64,000 nt of DNA from Pachypanchax playfairii (taxonomy: Eukaryota > Chordata > Actinopteri > Cyprinodontiformes > Aplocheilidae). The position numbers and the translations under genes are program-made. This document shows positions 1-12,470 of this stretch, piece by piece. How positions within the stretch are numbered: position 1 is the stretch's first letter; each line of letters opens with the position of its first letter. The notes under the pieces were generated by a model that did not search any database, was not told the origin of the DNA, and worked only from the letters and a program-made list of their open reading frames with translations. The stretch lies in contig SSNP01000107.1 in NCBI GenBank assembly GCA_006937955.1, forward strand, positions 588,867-652,866, in the 5' to 3' direction.

Positions 1-97
1 AAAAAAAAAAAAAAAAAAAAAAAAAAAACTACTACAACGTTGAATTTCCCTTCTGGGATTAATAAAGTATTTTTCATTTCATTTTTCATTTCATTCT
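1..97 (+). mobile_element. A-run and short LINE 3' end
   Basis: A 27-28-base A run precedes CTACTACAACGTTGAATTTC and GGGATTAATAAAGTATTT, a LINE tail related to that at about 12390-12470, ending in ATTTC repeats. It lies in a lyst intron. The A run at the edge might also be an assembly gap boundary. Confidence 0.45.
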
Positions 98-309
98 TCC
101 TTTATTGAAGGAAACCTTTCTTACAAGAAACAGCTACATGAGTTGATGATAACAGATGTCCAATGTGTCACAGAATATTCTAAATATCCTACTAAAAATA
201 TTGGTTTTAAAAAATAGGACACATTAAAAGCAGGAAAAATCTATAATTAAGGAGTGATATTTCAAATGGAAGAAATGTATATTTTAAAACTAAATGTAAA
301 ACATCTCAC

Positions 310-3300
310 CTCGCTTTAAGAAGTGCTGGTAAGGTTTGCAGGTAGATGAGCAGAACCTCCACAGGCAGGCACTGTGCGTGATAGCTGCAGACCTGAGTGC
401 AGACAGTAGAAACCCCCAGCTGTTGGGCATGGTGGACCAGCTCTACCCCTCTCTGCAGCACAGGGTTGAAGATGTGCGTATACAGCTGCCACTGCACAAT
501 AGCATTGCCCCGCAGTGTTAGATGGCACACATGGCCAGCTATCTGCTGGCTCAGCTGCCAGTCGTCTCCAAACACCAACTCTTGATAGGCCTCCAGCGCA
601 TCCCACTTCCACAGCATTTCCTCAGCACCCCCTCCACTGGGCAAAATACCCTGGGAGCGATAACATACACTGGTGGGCATAATTGAAGGTTCACCTTGTT
701 GCAGAGTCTCCTCCAGGCCAGGCAGCTGGCTACTGTCCAGGGTGCAGATGTTACACGAGGCCAGCTTAGCTTTCTCTGAAGGCTGACCCCCACCAAGCTG
801 GTCTAAAATCAGTCTAGCTAGCACACTGAGTACATGAGACTGGTAACTACGTAGACCTGGAGCCTGGAAAGCATGTAACATGGGTCCAACAACTGAGCGA
901 GGGTCCATACAACAGCAAATTCCAACTGCCTGAACCCCAGCCAATACTTGCAACACAGCTGGCCCACTGGGTGACAGCCGCTGCAACAGCCGCATGCACT
1001 GATGAGCACAAGCAGCGAGGCAGCAGCATCGCTCAGGGTAACGCACTGCATCTCCTTCAATTCCTTCTGAGCCTTCACCATCCTCCTCAAAGGGATTACG
1101 TCTAGCAGTCTGTTTGAAAGCAGATACAGGCAAACCTGACAGATCTCTGTGGTGATGCAAGAAGTGGGAATATTCACAGCGACGGTGGCGGCGACGAGCG
1201 CATACCGACTGATGCAGCTGTTCTGACTTGGCTTTCTTAATAGCACTGATTATTTTGAAGACCCCAGCAATGAGACCTCGTAACCTCCCTGAAGCCTCTC
1301 TTCCTACTTCAGAATCTCTGGCCCTGCTGAGTCCCTCCAATCGCAGAACAGTGGTCTCAAAGAGCTCAAGACCTCGGTGCTGGACAAATTCATGGATAAG
1401 CTCCAGGGCCTGGCTAAAGAAAAAGGGGTTGGGTGTAGAAGCCTGGAGACAACTAAGTAACACCTGTAATACTCCTTCTAAAAGCTCTGGGAGCAGCAGT
1501 GCTCTGTGGAGATAACGAGAGAATGAGAAGTCGTCTTGGATCTCTTGCAAAGTCCTCTTGGATCTCGGTGCAAAGGGGTTATTCTGTCTCTCTAAGCAAC
1601 TCCGAATTTTCAGAGTTGCTCGCAGTAAGTCTGTCAGACTACGTCTCAGGCTGTCTGGAAGTCTGTCATTCTGACCAACATCAACAGACATCAGGTGCAA
1701 AATTGTGCGCAGTAACATTCTTTGAATAAGTGCAATCGGCTCATCTGTCCAACCTCCAGCAAGCTCCTCTGCCCCTGTTCCACCCCCCACCCCCGTACCA
1801 CAGCAATCCCCAAACTCAGTCAGGATCTCTGTGAGAGTAGGAACAACACTGACGGCCAGGCCGGGGTTGTGACTAATACTCATGTCAAATTTACACACCT
1901 TCTCCAACAAGGAAAGCAAAACATGGCAAAGATCGAAGGGGGAGTTCTCCATGCGGTTGAAAATGGATATTGCTGCTGGGTCTGTGAGGGTTTCAGAGTC
2001 AACCATCTGGAATCCAGGGGTCCTGGGATGAGGGTATGGGGCACTCATGGTTTCTGTGGTATTGGTAGCAGTGGAGGTTAACTGTGAGGTCTTTAAGCGA
2101 TGATGCTGACAGCTTGCATGGAAGGTAGAGCCATGAGATCTCCGACTTCGTGCACCACTTAAGCCCGGGACAGCTTTGTCTTCAGTGTTGGCTTCTGAAT
2201 CTGAGGTAGAGACCTGGGACTTCCGAGCATCTTTTACAGAGTATCTCTGCGCTGTTCTACGGGACCGCCGAGACTTCCATGTGCCGCTGCCAACACGGGT
2301 CCTCCTCTCAGAGCTCTGCTCATCGGTCAAAGCCTTCTGTCCAGTCCTGAGAGGAACTGCCTTTGCCTCCTGGCTGCAGAATACCGCTAGTAAAGATGGC
2401 AGGGTAAAATCTGACGAGACACACAAAGACCAGTCCAACTTAAAGAGATTTTCAGACAATTTAACTATTAGCACCAAATGAGAAACATGCAGCTCAACTA
2501 CATGTCAGGAGGCAAAGACTGTTACAAGTTACAGTAAGCAAAAATCAATTAAAAGAAAAATGTCTAGGGTCCATGTTAGAGAAGATCAACGGACCTGCAC
2601 TAAATGCCAGTGTCATTCTGAGGTCACAAGCTTCTGCAGCTGCTTGTATTTTCCTGCTTTGTAACCGTGACAGTCAAAACTCTAAGTGGTTTTAAACAGG
2701 AGTGCAGTAAGAAGTATTAAGAACATTAAGGGTTATTAATGTCAATTGATGAGTTTAATCTGATGTGTAAACATTAAGTGTTTTTTACTGCTTGATGATA
2801 AAATATATAACTTGTGAAGAATTACATAAAAATGAAAAATCAAACAAGAATGTTAACAAAACATTTACTGTTAGCAGATTATAGATACTGTAAAGCAAAG
2901 CTAAATAAAACCGCCAATGACTAGAAGTACGTCAATTTAAATACTTAATATATAACAGAAATACTGGGCAAAGTAAATAATAAAAAGAGCAAGTAAAATA
3001 GGATTATGGACACTGACCTGGTGCTTTTTCTTCTTGTACAGGAATCTTCCAGACGAGTGGGAGAAGCGACAGCAGCAAAGTGAGCAGCTCCTCACGACAA
3101 GTCAACTCCTGAGACAACAACAGAACAATGAGTTACCTAGAAAACCTCCCTTCAACTGTCACTTCGGTCGTGCTCTGATGCCACGCCAGGACACTCCCAC
3201 CAAGTCACACTCTCTTCTCACCTCATTCAAACATCTGGTTCATTTTCACTGAAACATCTGAAACTGAATCTTATTTTTTCACGATATTTTTCTGCTACAA

Positions 3301-5652
3301 ATTATTTGTTTATATGTGCATTCAGCTAGTAACTTCAGGACGAGTGTGACAGGGAGAAATGTAGCAGATATATGACAGAAAAAAAATTCATGCATATCCA
3401 TGGAATTCCTCTGTCATGTGCTAATTAAAAAACATCAACCTTGCTCATTTTTTATACACGAAAAAACCCAAAAGAAAATCTTTACTGCCACAAACACACT
3501 AAATACACAGAAAAACAAACTTGTTGCAAGCATTTGTTATGAAGTACCAGGAGAGACAACATTTTAAAATCAAGTTTTTCAAACATTTGATCTTTTAGAG
3601 TTGCAGCAACCCCAACCTGAAGAACCTAAACACTGAGTTAAAAGTGGTATTAAGGAATATTTTAATAAAAAGCAATATTTACAACAAAATAATGCTTCCA
3701 CAGAGTGTTTAGAGGGTTGTAGAATGAAAATACAGCATTTCCTTTAAAAATTATATTCACAGTAAAATATTAATTTTGATGGGCACGACGTTGGCATTTT
3801 GTTTACATCTACCAGCCAATAACTGGCAGAGCAGCGGGCACCATTTTGGGTTGCCTAATACTGTAAATAATCCAGCACAGTAAGGCTGGTACTGTGGAGT
3901 CTGCGGGTCAAGCAGCTGGAAGCACCGGAGATATGTGGTGATTATATACCTTATTTGCTTGCCATAGAGGGTTTCTCATGTGATGAGCAAGTTCTGTGTG
4001 GAAACATTTTTTATTAGCTACTAGCTAACACGTAGCTGCAGCATGTCGCTGAAGTGGAGGAGCTTCGACTGGAAGACACACCACGGAGGATTTTATTGCT
4101 TTTTTGGACATTATTGGATAAGTGGGGCGTGCAGGATGGTGTGTGAGGAGGACAGAGGATCTTAGGAGGAACTGCAGGAAGTTTTGGTTTGCTCTAGAAG
4201 AGCCGTGGGACAACTATGAGCTCTTTGCCACAGACTGAATCAATGATTGAGCTACAAACAGGTAGGAGCTGCTTTTATCAGAGTCAGTTTGTAATCAGCG
4301 GGGCTGGAGAGCATGATTAGTGAGCTGAACTCATGATATTTTATTGTCCTGCTCGGATCGGGGATCAGAGTGGCAGCATCGGAGCACGCGCAGGGGGGTT
4401 AATGAGCCTGGCACCCAGATGGCTGAAGGCTTTGTGCTGTGTTATTCAATTCATATAACATTACATATACCACCTTTAAATAAATACAACTCAACATGAA
4501 TTTTATTCTCAATTTAGAACATTGGTTCATTATTCTTTATAAAGTAATTCTGAGATAAGGGGTGGGTTCCATGTAGGACACAGATGATGCAAACAGCCTG
4601 AACTTGTGATAACAATTTGCACATGAATGCTTTAAAGTTGTGTGCTAAATGCTCCAATTAGAAGAGAAATATAAAGGTCGAGTGTGAAACTAGCAGAAAC
4701 ACATGAACAACACGAGGCCAGGCCAATGCACAGGGTTTCATTTATCATATAAACCCTGTTAGAAACTCTATATCAATATTTTCACCAGTAAATGATTTTA
4801 AATAAGATGCAAGTTCAGCTCAGAATCAATTTCCCACTTACCACCTTAAAAAAAGCATCAATAATAGTTTGCTGCTGCAGCATATCAGGAGTGATAAGCA
4901 TCAAAACTCCCAAAAGTTTTTTATTTTAGATTTTATTTGTCATCACTCAGTCATTTTCTTACTCCTCGTGTTTCTATTCAGGGTCACGGTGAGCTGGTGT
5001 CTATCTCCAGCTGTCATTAGTGAGAGGCAGGGTGACACCTGGACAGGTCGCCAGTTCATCACAGGGCCACACAGACAAATGTTCACACACACATACCTAG
5101 GGACAATATATCATGCATATGCTCTATGAGAGAAATCTGGTGTCCCCAGAGAAATCCAGAGAAATCAGTGGAGAACATGCAAAAATCATGCAGAAGGGTC
5201 CCAGCCCAGTTTTCAACCCAGAACCTTCTTGCTGTAAGGCAACAGTGCTACTAACTGCACTACCATGCAGCCGCTGTTTTAGATTTCGTCATCAGATTTA
5301 CACAGAACAATGAGAAGAACTTCTCCATTACTCATTTCAAACCCACATAATTTACTAAACCAACAAAAAAATATATATTAAACAATTCCAACCTAGTTAC
5401 AGACAGTTATTAAGAGATTTCAACTCAATGAATATAATTTATATTCCTAGTTTTTCTTACCTGGTCAATGATTGCATCCAGAGTACTGAGCAATAAGAAG
5501 CCCCGCCCCCTGACCAGGTACTCGCCCAGTGCCACCATGTGGCTTTCTTCCTCATCCTCTTCCCGGGCCTCTGCTCTCTGGGCCACTGCACTGCACAGCT
5601 GATGTACATCAGTGAGGAACTCTCTTGCCAGTGTGTTACTGGCTCCACTCAT
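310..5652 (-). CDS. lyst: lyst, lysosomal trafficking regulator, N-terminal part (3 coding exons, runs off left edge)
   Basis: LYST is a giant BEACH-domain protein that controls the size and trafficking of lysosomes and related organelles; loss causes Chediak-Higashi syndrome in people. Coding exons on the minus strand are 5652-5461 (64 codons, starting MSGASNTLAREFLTDV), 3108-3018 (contains LTCREELLTLLLSLLP) and 2410-310. Each has an AG acceptor and GT donor (GTAAG, GTCAG, GTGAG) and the phases join without a stop. The joined product is about 794 residues and follows the known vertebrate N-terminus throughout, for example RYSVKDARK, NSPFDLCHVLLSLLEKVCKF, CEYSHFLHHHRDLSGL, NPVLQRGVEL. The large 2.1-kb exon is intact. 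The BEACH and WD40 parts (about 3000 more residues) lie beyond base 1. The start was chosen because it aligns with the human initiator and follows an acceptor nine bases upstream. Confidence 0.95.
2411..3017 (-). other. lyst intron between second and third coding exons
   Basis: Ordinary AT-rich intron, bounded by GTCAGTG at the right and TGTCTCGTCAG at the left on the minus strand. No repeat, RNA gene or ORF of note was recognised. Confidence 0.7.
3109..5460 (-). other. lyst intron between first and second coding exons
   Basis: Apart from a SINE copy at 4945-5273, this intron is AT-rich and shows no coding signal. A more GC-rich patch at about 3780-4400 may be an old repeat; I could not classify it. 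Confidence 0.6.
4945..5273 (-). mobile_element. tRNA-derived SINE
   Basis: Minus-strand copy of the family at 51264-51590. The body CAGCTGGAGATAGACACCAG and the promoter-side text (GCATGGTAGTGCAGTTAGTA) are recognisable but diverged. Confidence 0.6.
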
Positions 5653-6180
5653 ATCTGAGCTGCAACACAACACATAAAGCATAAAATGCACAACTATAAG
5701 TTAAAGTCAAATCCCTGAAAATGTTTCAGGTAAAATGATTGTCAAGCGAGGATAATAATCCTGTTATAATCCTGAGGAAATAATGGGGGGACATGATTTT
5801 AGTGTTAAATGTTGCAAACATGACCCATATTTGTCAAAAATGAAGAACGAAACTGGACTTCCTGTTTAGAACAGATCGAGTCCGAGCCCTTATGACTGCA
5901 ATAACCATGTGCTCTTCTGAATGACATATACATCTCATCACTCTAATTGTCACACATCTAGAATCATTTTCCACCAGTTACACAGAATGTATTATTTAGT
6001 TCCACTCAGCAAGAATTCAAGACAAGGCCATAGTCAGATATCAGGTAAAATCAGATTAATAATTACAATCTGTTTTGATGTTTCTCTGATTCACATCCAT
6101 CAATCAAATGGCATTAGAAGGCTAAAATCATAAAATCTGCAGTAAGTGTACATGCACACCTAAGGTCTTTATAATCTTAC

Positions 6181-6301
6181 CAAATGTTACTGAGCCAAAG
6201 CGCTTGCTTCCAGACATGTTGTGAATGCTCTAAACTTGACTCCAGCTCTGCTCGCTGGATCTTCAAACTTCCTCACATGACTGCTGACTGATTTCTCTGT
6301 T
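6181..6301 (-). other. lyst: probable non-coding leader exon of lyst, with upstream ORF
   Basis: On the minus strand an acceptor (GTGCTGCAG) precedes 6301 and a strong donor (GTAAGATT) follows 6181. No frame stays open across the exon, so it is read as 5' untranslated. It holds an ATG at 6217-6215. If spliced to the acceptor before 5659, this ATG opens a 15-codon ORF ending in TGA, which overlaps the main lyst ATG as ATGA. A second, minimal ORF (ATG-TGA) lies just upstream. Splice sites are seen; membership of the lyst transcript is inferred from strand and position. Confidence 0.5.
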
Positions 6302-8180
6302 CTGCAGCACAAATTCCATTAAATTGGAATTTCAAATGGAAGCTTTCCAGATTCACTGCAGATCAGCATATCACATGAAAGCATGTGATGTCACATGGCG
6401 GGAGGAAGGACTGGTTTTGGGAATACTGACAAGCCTCCAGTTCCTTGTGTGAGACAACTGTCAGTTACTGTAAGTGCTCTTTGATTCTCCACTGCAACAA
6501 CAGACTGTTTCCTCTGAGGGAATAAACAGCAAGACTTTTGGGTTCATCAATCTTGAAAAACATATTTTTTGTAGTTTTGTAACCTGAATGAGGCTTTAAG
6601 CCAAAAACATCTGGCTAAAATATATTAAGACTTTTAAAAAATATTTCCACTAGACTAATGAGTTTTAGTCTGACATGGGGATCACCACAAAACTGCAGCA
6701 GCGCTGTTGCAAAACTAACAATAACACGGGAATAAGCACTTGATAGAATGAGTTAATCTCCTTCAGGATTACTGAGACTAAATAGGTCAAACAAGAACAA
6801 ATTGGGAAATGATTGGTCAGCTACAAAGGCCTATTTATTCATAGCTGATTAAAACACAATGAACATTTAGTTCACAGGACTCATTTGTAACAAAACAAAC
6901 AGGAACTTGGAAAAGATAATGTGTTAATTAATAGCCAGTAAACTCTAATAAAAGCTAAAACAATATCATTTAAAAAAATAAATATAGTTCAGTTTCTGTG
7001 ATGCCTGTCGAATAGAGAGGGACTACAATCCTTATGGCAAAAGTTTTAATAATAATAATAATGATACAGTATGTCTGCAGGGGGTTTCAGAGGTGCAACT
7101 TAGGTGGACTTGCATAAAATGTCACGTTAATCCCAAACTGATGAAAAACTCCTGTGTTAGACATGTTCTAATCCACTTTCAAGTACTGGATTAAGGTCCA
7201 GATCAGGGTGTTCACTGATTTATTAGTACATATTTCACTGAATACACCTCAATCTCTGTTACTCCACAGCAGCAACAAATATTGTTGTGCAAATCGCAGG
7301 CTAACTGCCCGATGTAAAACCTGCTGTTATGATTTTACTTTGAGTATTTAGAGACAGTCACAACATTCCTTCTTTAAATACTACTAATTTGATAAGACTC
7401 ATAAAGATTAAATACTAGGGGTCACTTGAGGTCATGCAGGACTAAGGCCCAGATGCAGCATGACAATAAAATCTGCATCCAGGTTAATAAACACTGAACC
7501 GATAATTTCAAAAGTTTGGTAATATATGACAGCAAGTAAGATGCTGCAAAATTCAGCTTAAAATTCACCTTTTTAAAAAAACATGTCAACTCACGAAATG
7601 GAACTTACTGAAGTGACAGATCAGATAAAAACAAGATAGATTCATATTTATTTTATTTTTTCTTTCTCAATTTCTTATTCTTTCTGATCACTTCCTTTAG
7701 CCTCTAAGTTCTTTCATCATTACCACAAGACAATGATTAAAGGCGAGTAAACAGAACATGGTTTCCACAACCAGCTACATATTTTCATTTTCATGTTTTT
7801 CTCATTTACAACAGTAGCTTCATTCAGCTCTGGGAGTAATGTGGTAGATGGTACTCAGATGGGGGATGGGTTAGCATTGCTCCACCGATTCAAACATAAA
7901 ACCAACAATGTCAGAGCAAAGATCTCTGTGTACAATGCACAGTCAGATGGAGAGTCCAGAGATACAATGATGTCATGGAGACAAACAATGTTTATCCACT
8001 GCATTAATATAGCTGGTTCTTGTGCAAACAATACAAGCGTGTACACACAAGATGTACTTTATATTTGTTAATGTTGCACTCAGTGGATGTCTAAAACCAC
8101 CACTTCATCCATTACTATCTGGGAGCATCAGGCACTGAGAGAAGTGAGAGACTTCCTTCTCTTAAAGCAGTAGTACCAGA
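6302..8180. other. lyst leader intron, no recognisable feature
   Basis: AT-rich sequence with a short AAT repeat near 7048. Small ORFs on both strands lack splice sites or family resemblance. Nothing further is supported. Confidence 0.5.
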
Positions 8181-8189
8181 TCAGCTCAC

Positions 8190-9640
8190 AGGTGATGAAG
8201 ATCTGTACCTCCAAACTCTGTGGTGTGCTGCTCTGGGTTTTCAGTTCTCAGAAGGTGGAGGTGCAATGGAGATACTGTACGGTACTCTCTCTGGTCCCTT
8301 TGCCTGAGAAGACCTACCCTCGATTGGACCTCAGGTCAGAGGCACTCACATCAAAATGTATGAAGGTATTGGAGAGACACATCCAAGAAAGCCTTCATGC
8401 CCAATGTTTCTTAAGTGCCTTTAACATCATCCAGCCAACTTTACTGTAAGTTGCCAAGGAAGCAGGTAGATCCTCCCCTGGTGTCTTGGATTACAGTGAT
8501 CCCTCACTTATCGTGGTTAATTGGTTCCAGACCCCCCACCCCCCCACTCGCGATAGGTAAACATTCGCGAAGTAGGGATACACCAAGACACACGAGACAA
8601 TCCGGTCAATTTTGAAAATAAAAGGGATTCTTCTAAATAAAATACTGCGATTGACAAAATGCGATGGAGATGAATATAAACACAACACACACAGTGCAAA
8701 GGAGTGTGCTGCCAACTACGTTGAGGGGGGGTGGGGTTTTCAGGTATCTAAACACAAACGGGGAAAGACTCTTTCCCAGAAAGAGCGAGAGAGGAGTTTT
8801 CAATTCAAGATGAATGATGTAGCAGGAGTAATTAAAACAATCTCTCTTCAATTACTTTTTGATGTTATTTACTTATACATGGTGAAAAAATAGCTCTGAA
8901 TAAACAGAGGAGCAGAAGCGCTTGTGGACCAGCATGGAGAAAGACGTGTCTGGTAACAGGGGACAAGCTGATCGCTCTGCGTTGCTTCCGTGTGCAGTGA
9001 TGACTATAGTGTTGTGTTGGTTGACTGATGACGGTGATGAAGGACCTGTGCAGTGCGATGAAGGTGACGATGTGACTGCACAGGTACTAATGAGAGCTTT
9101 ACAGCTCTTTGGGAGGCGCCTCGTCTATAGAGACGCTGGGTCATCAACCAACTGCGGGGGAAGTGTAGGGAGGTAAACAAACAGCCAAAAGCGTGGTACT
9201 TTAGACTTTTTATTTTTGGATGAATATTTTTGAAAAATCAACAAAGTGGTGAATCCGCTAAAGTCAAACCATGAAGTGGTGAGGGATCACTGTATGCCTC
9301 AGTTTGTCCTGTTTCTGACAGTGATTCGATGCACCACAGGGAACCGTCCTGTCACCCGTTCTCTTCATCTCTGACACGGAGGACTGCCACCTTCAGAAAC
9401 TGACTCCAGAATGTGGATAGACTTTTTGACTGCTGTGAGTAAAACTGGCTGCAGGTCAGTATCAGTGAAATTAAAGAACTGGTGGACATTAGAAGAGCTA
9501 AATCTCCTTCCATTCCGTGTCCCCAAAAACAAAATGGCAGCACTTGTATACAAGATATTACATGGCTTTACTTTTTGTACAGCGGAAGTAGGTAGAAACC
9601 AGTTGTCTAACTTGTACAGCTCAGATTAAAAAAGGTCTCC
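8190..9640 (+). mobile_element. degraded LINE fragment interrupted by a DNA transposon
   Basis: Before the interruption, plus-strand frames read ALTSKCMKVLERHI and SAFNIIQPTLL, typical of a LINE reverse transcriptase (LTS-MK-LER and SAFNTIQP). After it, at 9295, the text resumes with PQFVL..., CTTGNRPVTR and CHLQK, further pieces of the same domain. The frame is broken many times. The portion after about 9480 is unclassified. Confidence 0.55.
8494..9292 (+). mobile_element. Tigger-like non-autonomous DNA transposon, copy 1
   Basis: Ends are CAGTGATCCCTCAC and GTGAGGGATCACTG, each flanked by TA (8492-8493, 9293-9294). TA duplication and the CAGTGATCCCTC end fit a pogo/Tigger-type Tc1-mariner element. 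The inner 84-codon frame MWTSMEKDVSGNRGQ... recurs in copy 2 but is not a transposase. Removing the element and one TA restores continuous LINE text around it. Confidence 0.75.
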
Positions 9641-9688
9641 GATTTCAAGATCTAAAAATGTCATATACTGTCTCCAAATGCCCTAAAC

Positions 9689-10561
9689 CAGGGATTCCCT
9701 AAATGTGGCACCCCCAGGGGTGCGCGAGCTGCCACTAGGGGGTGCACGAGGTGAAAAATGTAATGGCAGAAAATTGTAATGATAATAATTACAAAATACA
9801 CTGTTGTTTCCCCACACAATAAATATGTGTAAATAAATATTTCCTTTGTAAATTTTTAAACAATGACAATTAAAATTACTATTCAAAATGCACTTCATCT
9901 AGAAATGAGGTGTAGAAGAAGTTCTTCTTCTTCTACTACTAAACAATTTATGTGTGCACCTAGCTTGTGGCCGCTACTTCATTCATTTTTGCAAATATGC
10001 TCAATTGGCTTAAATCGGGGAAACTGTCAGTTAAGAATCTGAAAGACAAAGGTACTGATAAAGGAGAGGAACCAAGAGAGCGTGACGAATCAAAAGCAAC
10101 AGAGGATAGCACTGCGACGGATCCGGGAGAAGAAAAAGAGCAGGAGTTAAAAATGATGAGCTGGAGGAGACGGCAGAGGGAAAGAGACGGCAACGAGGAA
10201 AAAGAGGTCAAGAGGGTGATCACCAGATGGGAAAAAGAGAAGGAAATATGACAAAAATTATCTGGGTCTGGGCTTCACTTGGATTGGTGATGCAGACTGT
10301 CCAAAACCGCAGTGTGTGGTGTGCAGTGAGGTTCTAGCAAACAGCTGCCTGAAGCCTTGTTATCTACAGGAGCGCATTGTTGCAATCATTAGATGTGGTT
10401 TTTGTTCATTTAAGTAAACACGCCATCTTTAATATAGACTAAATACAATTCAGCATCCTTTCAACAATAACAAAAATGGAAGTGTGCAGGGGGTTGGGGG
10501 TGCATCAACATGGCTGGGACATAAAAGGGGGTGCGTGGCAAAATAAGTTTGGGAACAGCTG
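9689..10561 (+). mobile_element. hAT transposon relic with BED-finger fragment (ZBED-type transposase N-terminus)
   Basis: The element starts CAGGGATTCCC and ends GGGAACAGCTG and is flanked by an exact 8-bp duplication, CCCTAAAC (9681-9688 and 10562-10569). Inside, after a lysine- and glutamate-rich frame (9967-10251) and one frameshift, the plus strand reads KYDKNYLGLGFTWIGDADC then PQCVVCSEVLANSCLKP, the BED zinc finger start seen in ZBED5/Buster-type hAT transposases. The catalytic part is deleted. Confidence 0.85.
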
Positions 10562-11042
10562 CCCTAAACTAAAGCACAACGACAAGTGGAATTTGTGTCT
10601 ATAGTTTCTCATTTCTGTAACATCTCCAGGCCATTCTGTGATCTGATGAGAAAACTGTTCAAAACATTTTCAACTATAATCTGATTTAAATAAGTTCTGT
10701 ACAGTTCTCAAAAGCTAAAACTCAGTTCTGATTGTCTGTTATTCACTGTGAGACATGAACCAAGTCTACCAGCAGCAGGACATCCAACAATAACCAAAGC
10801 TTCAGTTTCAGATGTACTTTCAGACATACAGAATGCTAGATGTGTTTACTGTGAAACAGGTTGCAAACATTCAACCAAATTTTAAGTTGCATCAGTATTC
10901 ACTGCAATAATAAACCTGCCTGCATTGCTCTAAAACAGTTCAGTATATTACTTTGAGTTTGAGCACACTACATGAGATAAAACCCTTATTATAGTATATT
11001 CGATTATCAATTCAATGAGAAATTCATGTAACAAAATCTTAC

Positions 11043-11134
11043 CAAAATTTCAGTGCATCTTTGGTGTTTTGACTGGGGTGATGTTGAACATAGTGGAAGA
11101 GGCAGAGGAAGTTCTCCAGACTCTGTAGGGTGAC
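11043..11134 (-). other. probable 92-nt leader exon of lyst
   Basis: A clean minus-strand exon: acceptor TTATTAG before 11134 and donor GTAAGATT after 11043. One frame is open over its whole length (reads VTLQSLENFLCL... and ends in a split codon), but joining to the exon at 6301 makes a stop, and the lyst start is already accounted for downstream. A leader exon is therefore the simplest reading. An exon of an unknown minus-strand transcript is possible. Confidence 0.4.
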
Positions 11135-12059
11135 CTAATAACACACAAACAAGGAACAAGAGAAAATTATTTAATTATTTTTCTCCTAAAATGAAGCGGA
11201 ACTGAATGCTGGTAACAGAACCATTTCCTTTTCTCAGGTCTTCAAATGTGGACGATCTTCATTTTAAAAACTCTTAGAAGTTTAAAAACACTGAGACTTT
11301 AGCTCTAGTTTTGATTTTTCACGAGAGATGTGGTGCTGATAGTCCAGATGCTTTTTTTCTGCTTTTTAACCCTTGAATTGGATCAAATCATACTCAGAAA
11401 TAATGAAATAGTATTATTGTTCCATGGTGGGGGCAAACAAAGACCATACGAGATGAAACTAGCTTTATAAGAGAAATCAGACAGAATGAATAGAGATCAC
11501 CAAGAAACTCTTAATGGTGAGACAGGTCACCTGACCCTGCCTAACAGCATTACAGCTTCCTGGATGATGTGCCAATACCTTCCTGGAAGACATGTGAGCC
11601 ACTAAGCAAAGCGTGTTTCTGCCTTCATACCACACAGGAGGCTAACTTTACACGTTTGTTCATCTGACACCACTGAAAGGGATTCATTTAAGACAATCCT
11701 GATCACTGAATGATCTGGCTGCCTGAACCGTCTGGGTCAAGAAATCAGAGAATGGACACCGCATCAACAATTACTTGACAAAAACACTCCAAGCTGCAAT
11801 GAAACTGACAAAGAGAGCGAGAAAAACCTGAAGACACAGCTGTTAAAATGAAGGAAGGGTTATGTAGTACAACAATGTGAAACAGGACTTTGTGTGTGTG
11901 TGTGTTCTGCTGCCATTACACTTCAGCAAACACTCTGGAAATGGGATTTAAAACCCACTTTCATTTTCTATATGTTTAAAAATAGCAGAAGTAGGCTGAA
12001 GACTAAATGATAATCTGAAATACATGCGTTGTTTGCAGTGTAACTATTTTTGTTTAGAT

Positions 12060-12470
12060 AAAATGTCGAAGATCTTTTAGAATTCTGTTGTGGAGAATGT
12101 GATCACACCTGCAGTCACCAGTTGGAGGCGGAGCATTAGAGCAAGTGATGTAAAGAGGCTAAACAAACAGATAAAGAAGGCTGGTTCTGTTCTGGGGACT
12201 GATCTGGATCCACTTGAGTTGATTGACCAGAGGAGAATGGCTTGAAAAATGAAAAACATGATGAAAAACCCTCATCATCCTCTTCACAACACAGTAACTC
12301 AACAACAGTGTCTTCAGATCTGCTGCAACACACACGCTACAGGAGATCCTTCCTGTCCACGGCTAGAACCTTCTAACGACTCGCTGAAGAAACACTGAGT
12401 TACTACAACATCTCATTTCCCTTCAGGGATTAACACAGTATTTGCAATTAAACTGAATTAATAAAAACTT
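12060..12470 (+). mobile_element. LINE 3' fragment
   Basis: Plus-strand text reads SWRRSIRASDVKRLNKQIKK, AGSVLGTDLDPLELIDQRR, then HHPLHNT in shifting frames, the C-terminal part of a fish non-LTR reverse transcriptase. It is followed by TTTCCCTTCAGGGATTAACA, the same 3' end as the fragment at bases 29-97. Confidence 0.6.

Noticed and set aside
1722..2081. Plus-strand ORFs opposite the large lyst exon
   Set aside because: They are shadows of the minus-strand coding frame and have no homology.
8922..9176. 84-codon ORF shared with 55917-56129 as a conserved gene
   Set aside because: Both copies lie inside TA-flanked Tigger-like elements; the similarity is that of the repeat, not of a host gene.
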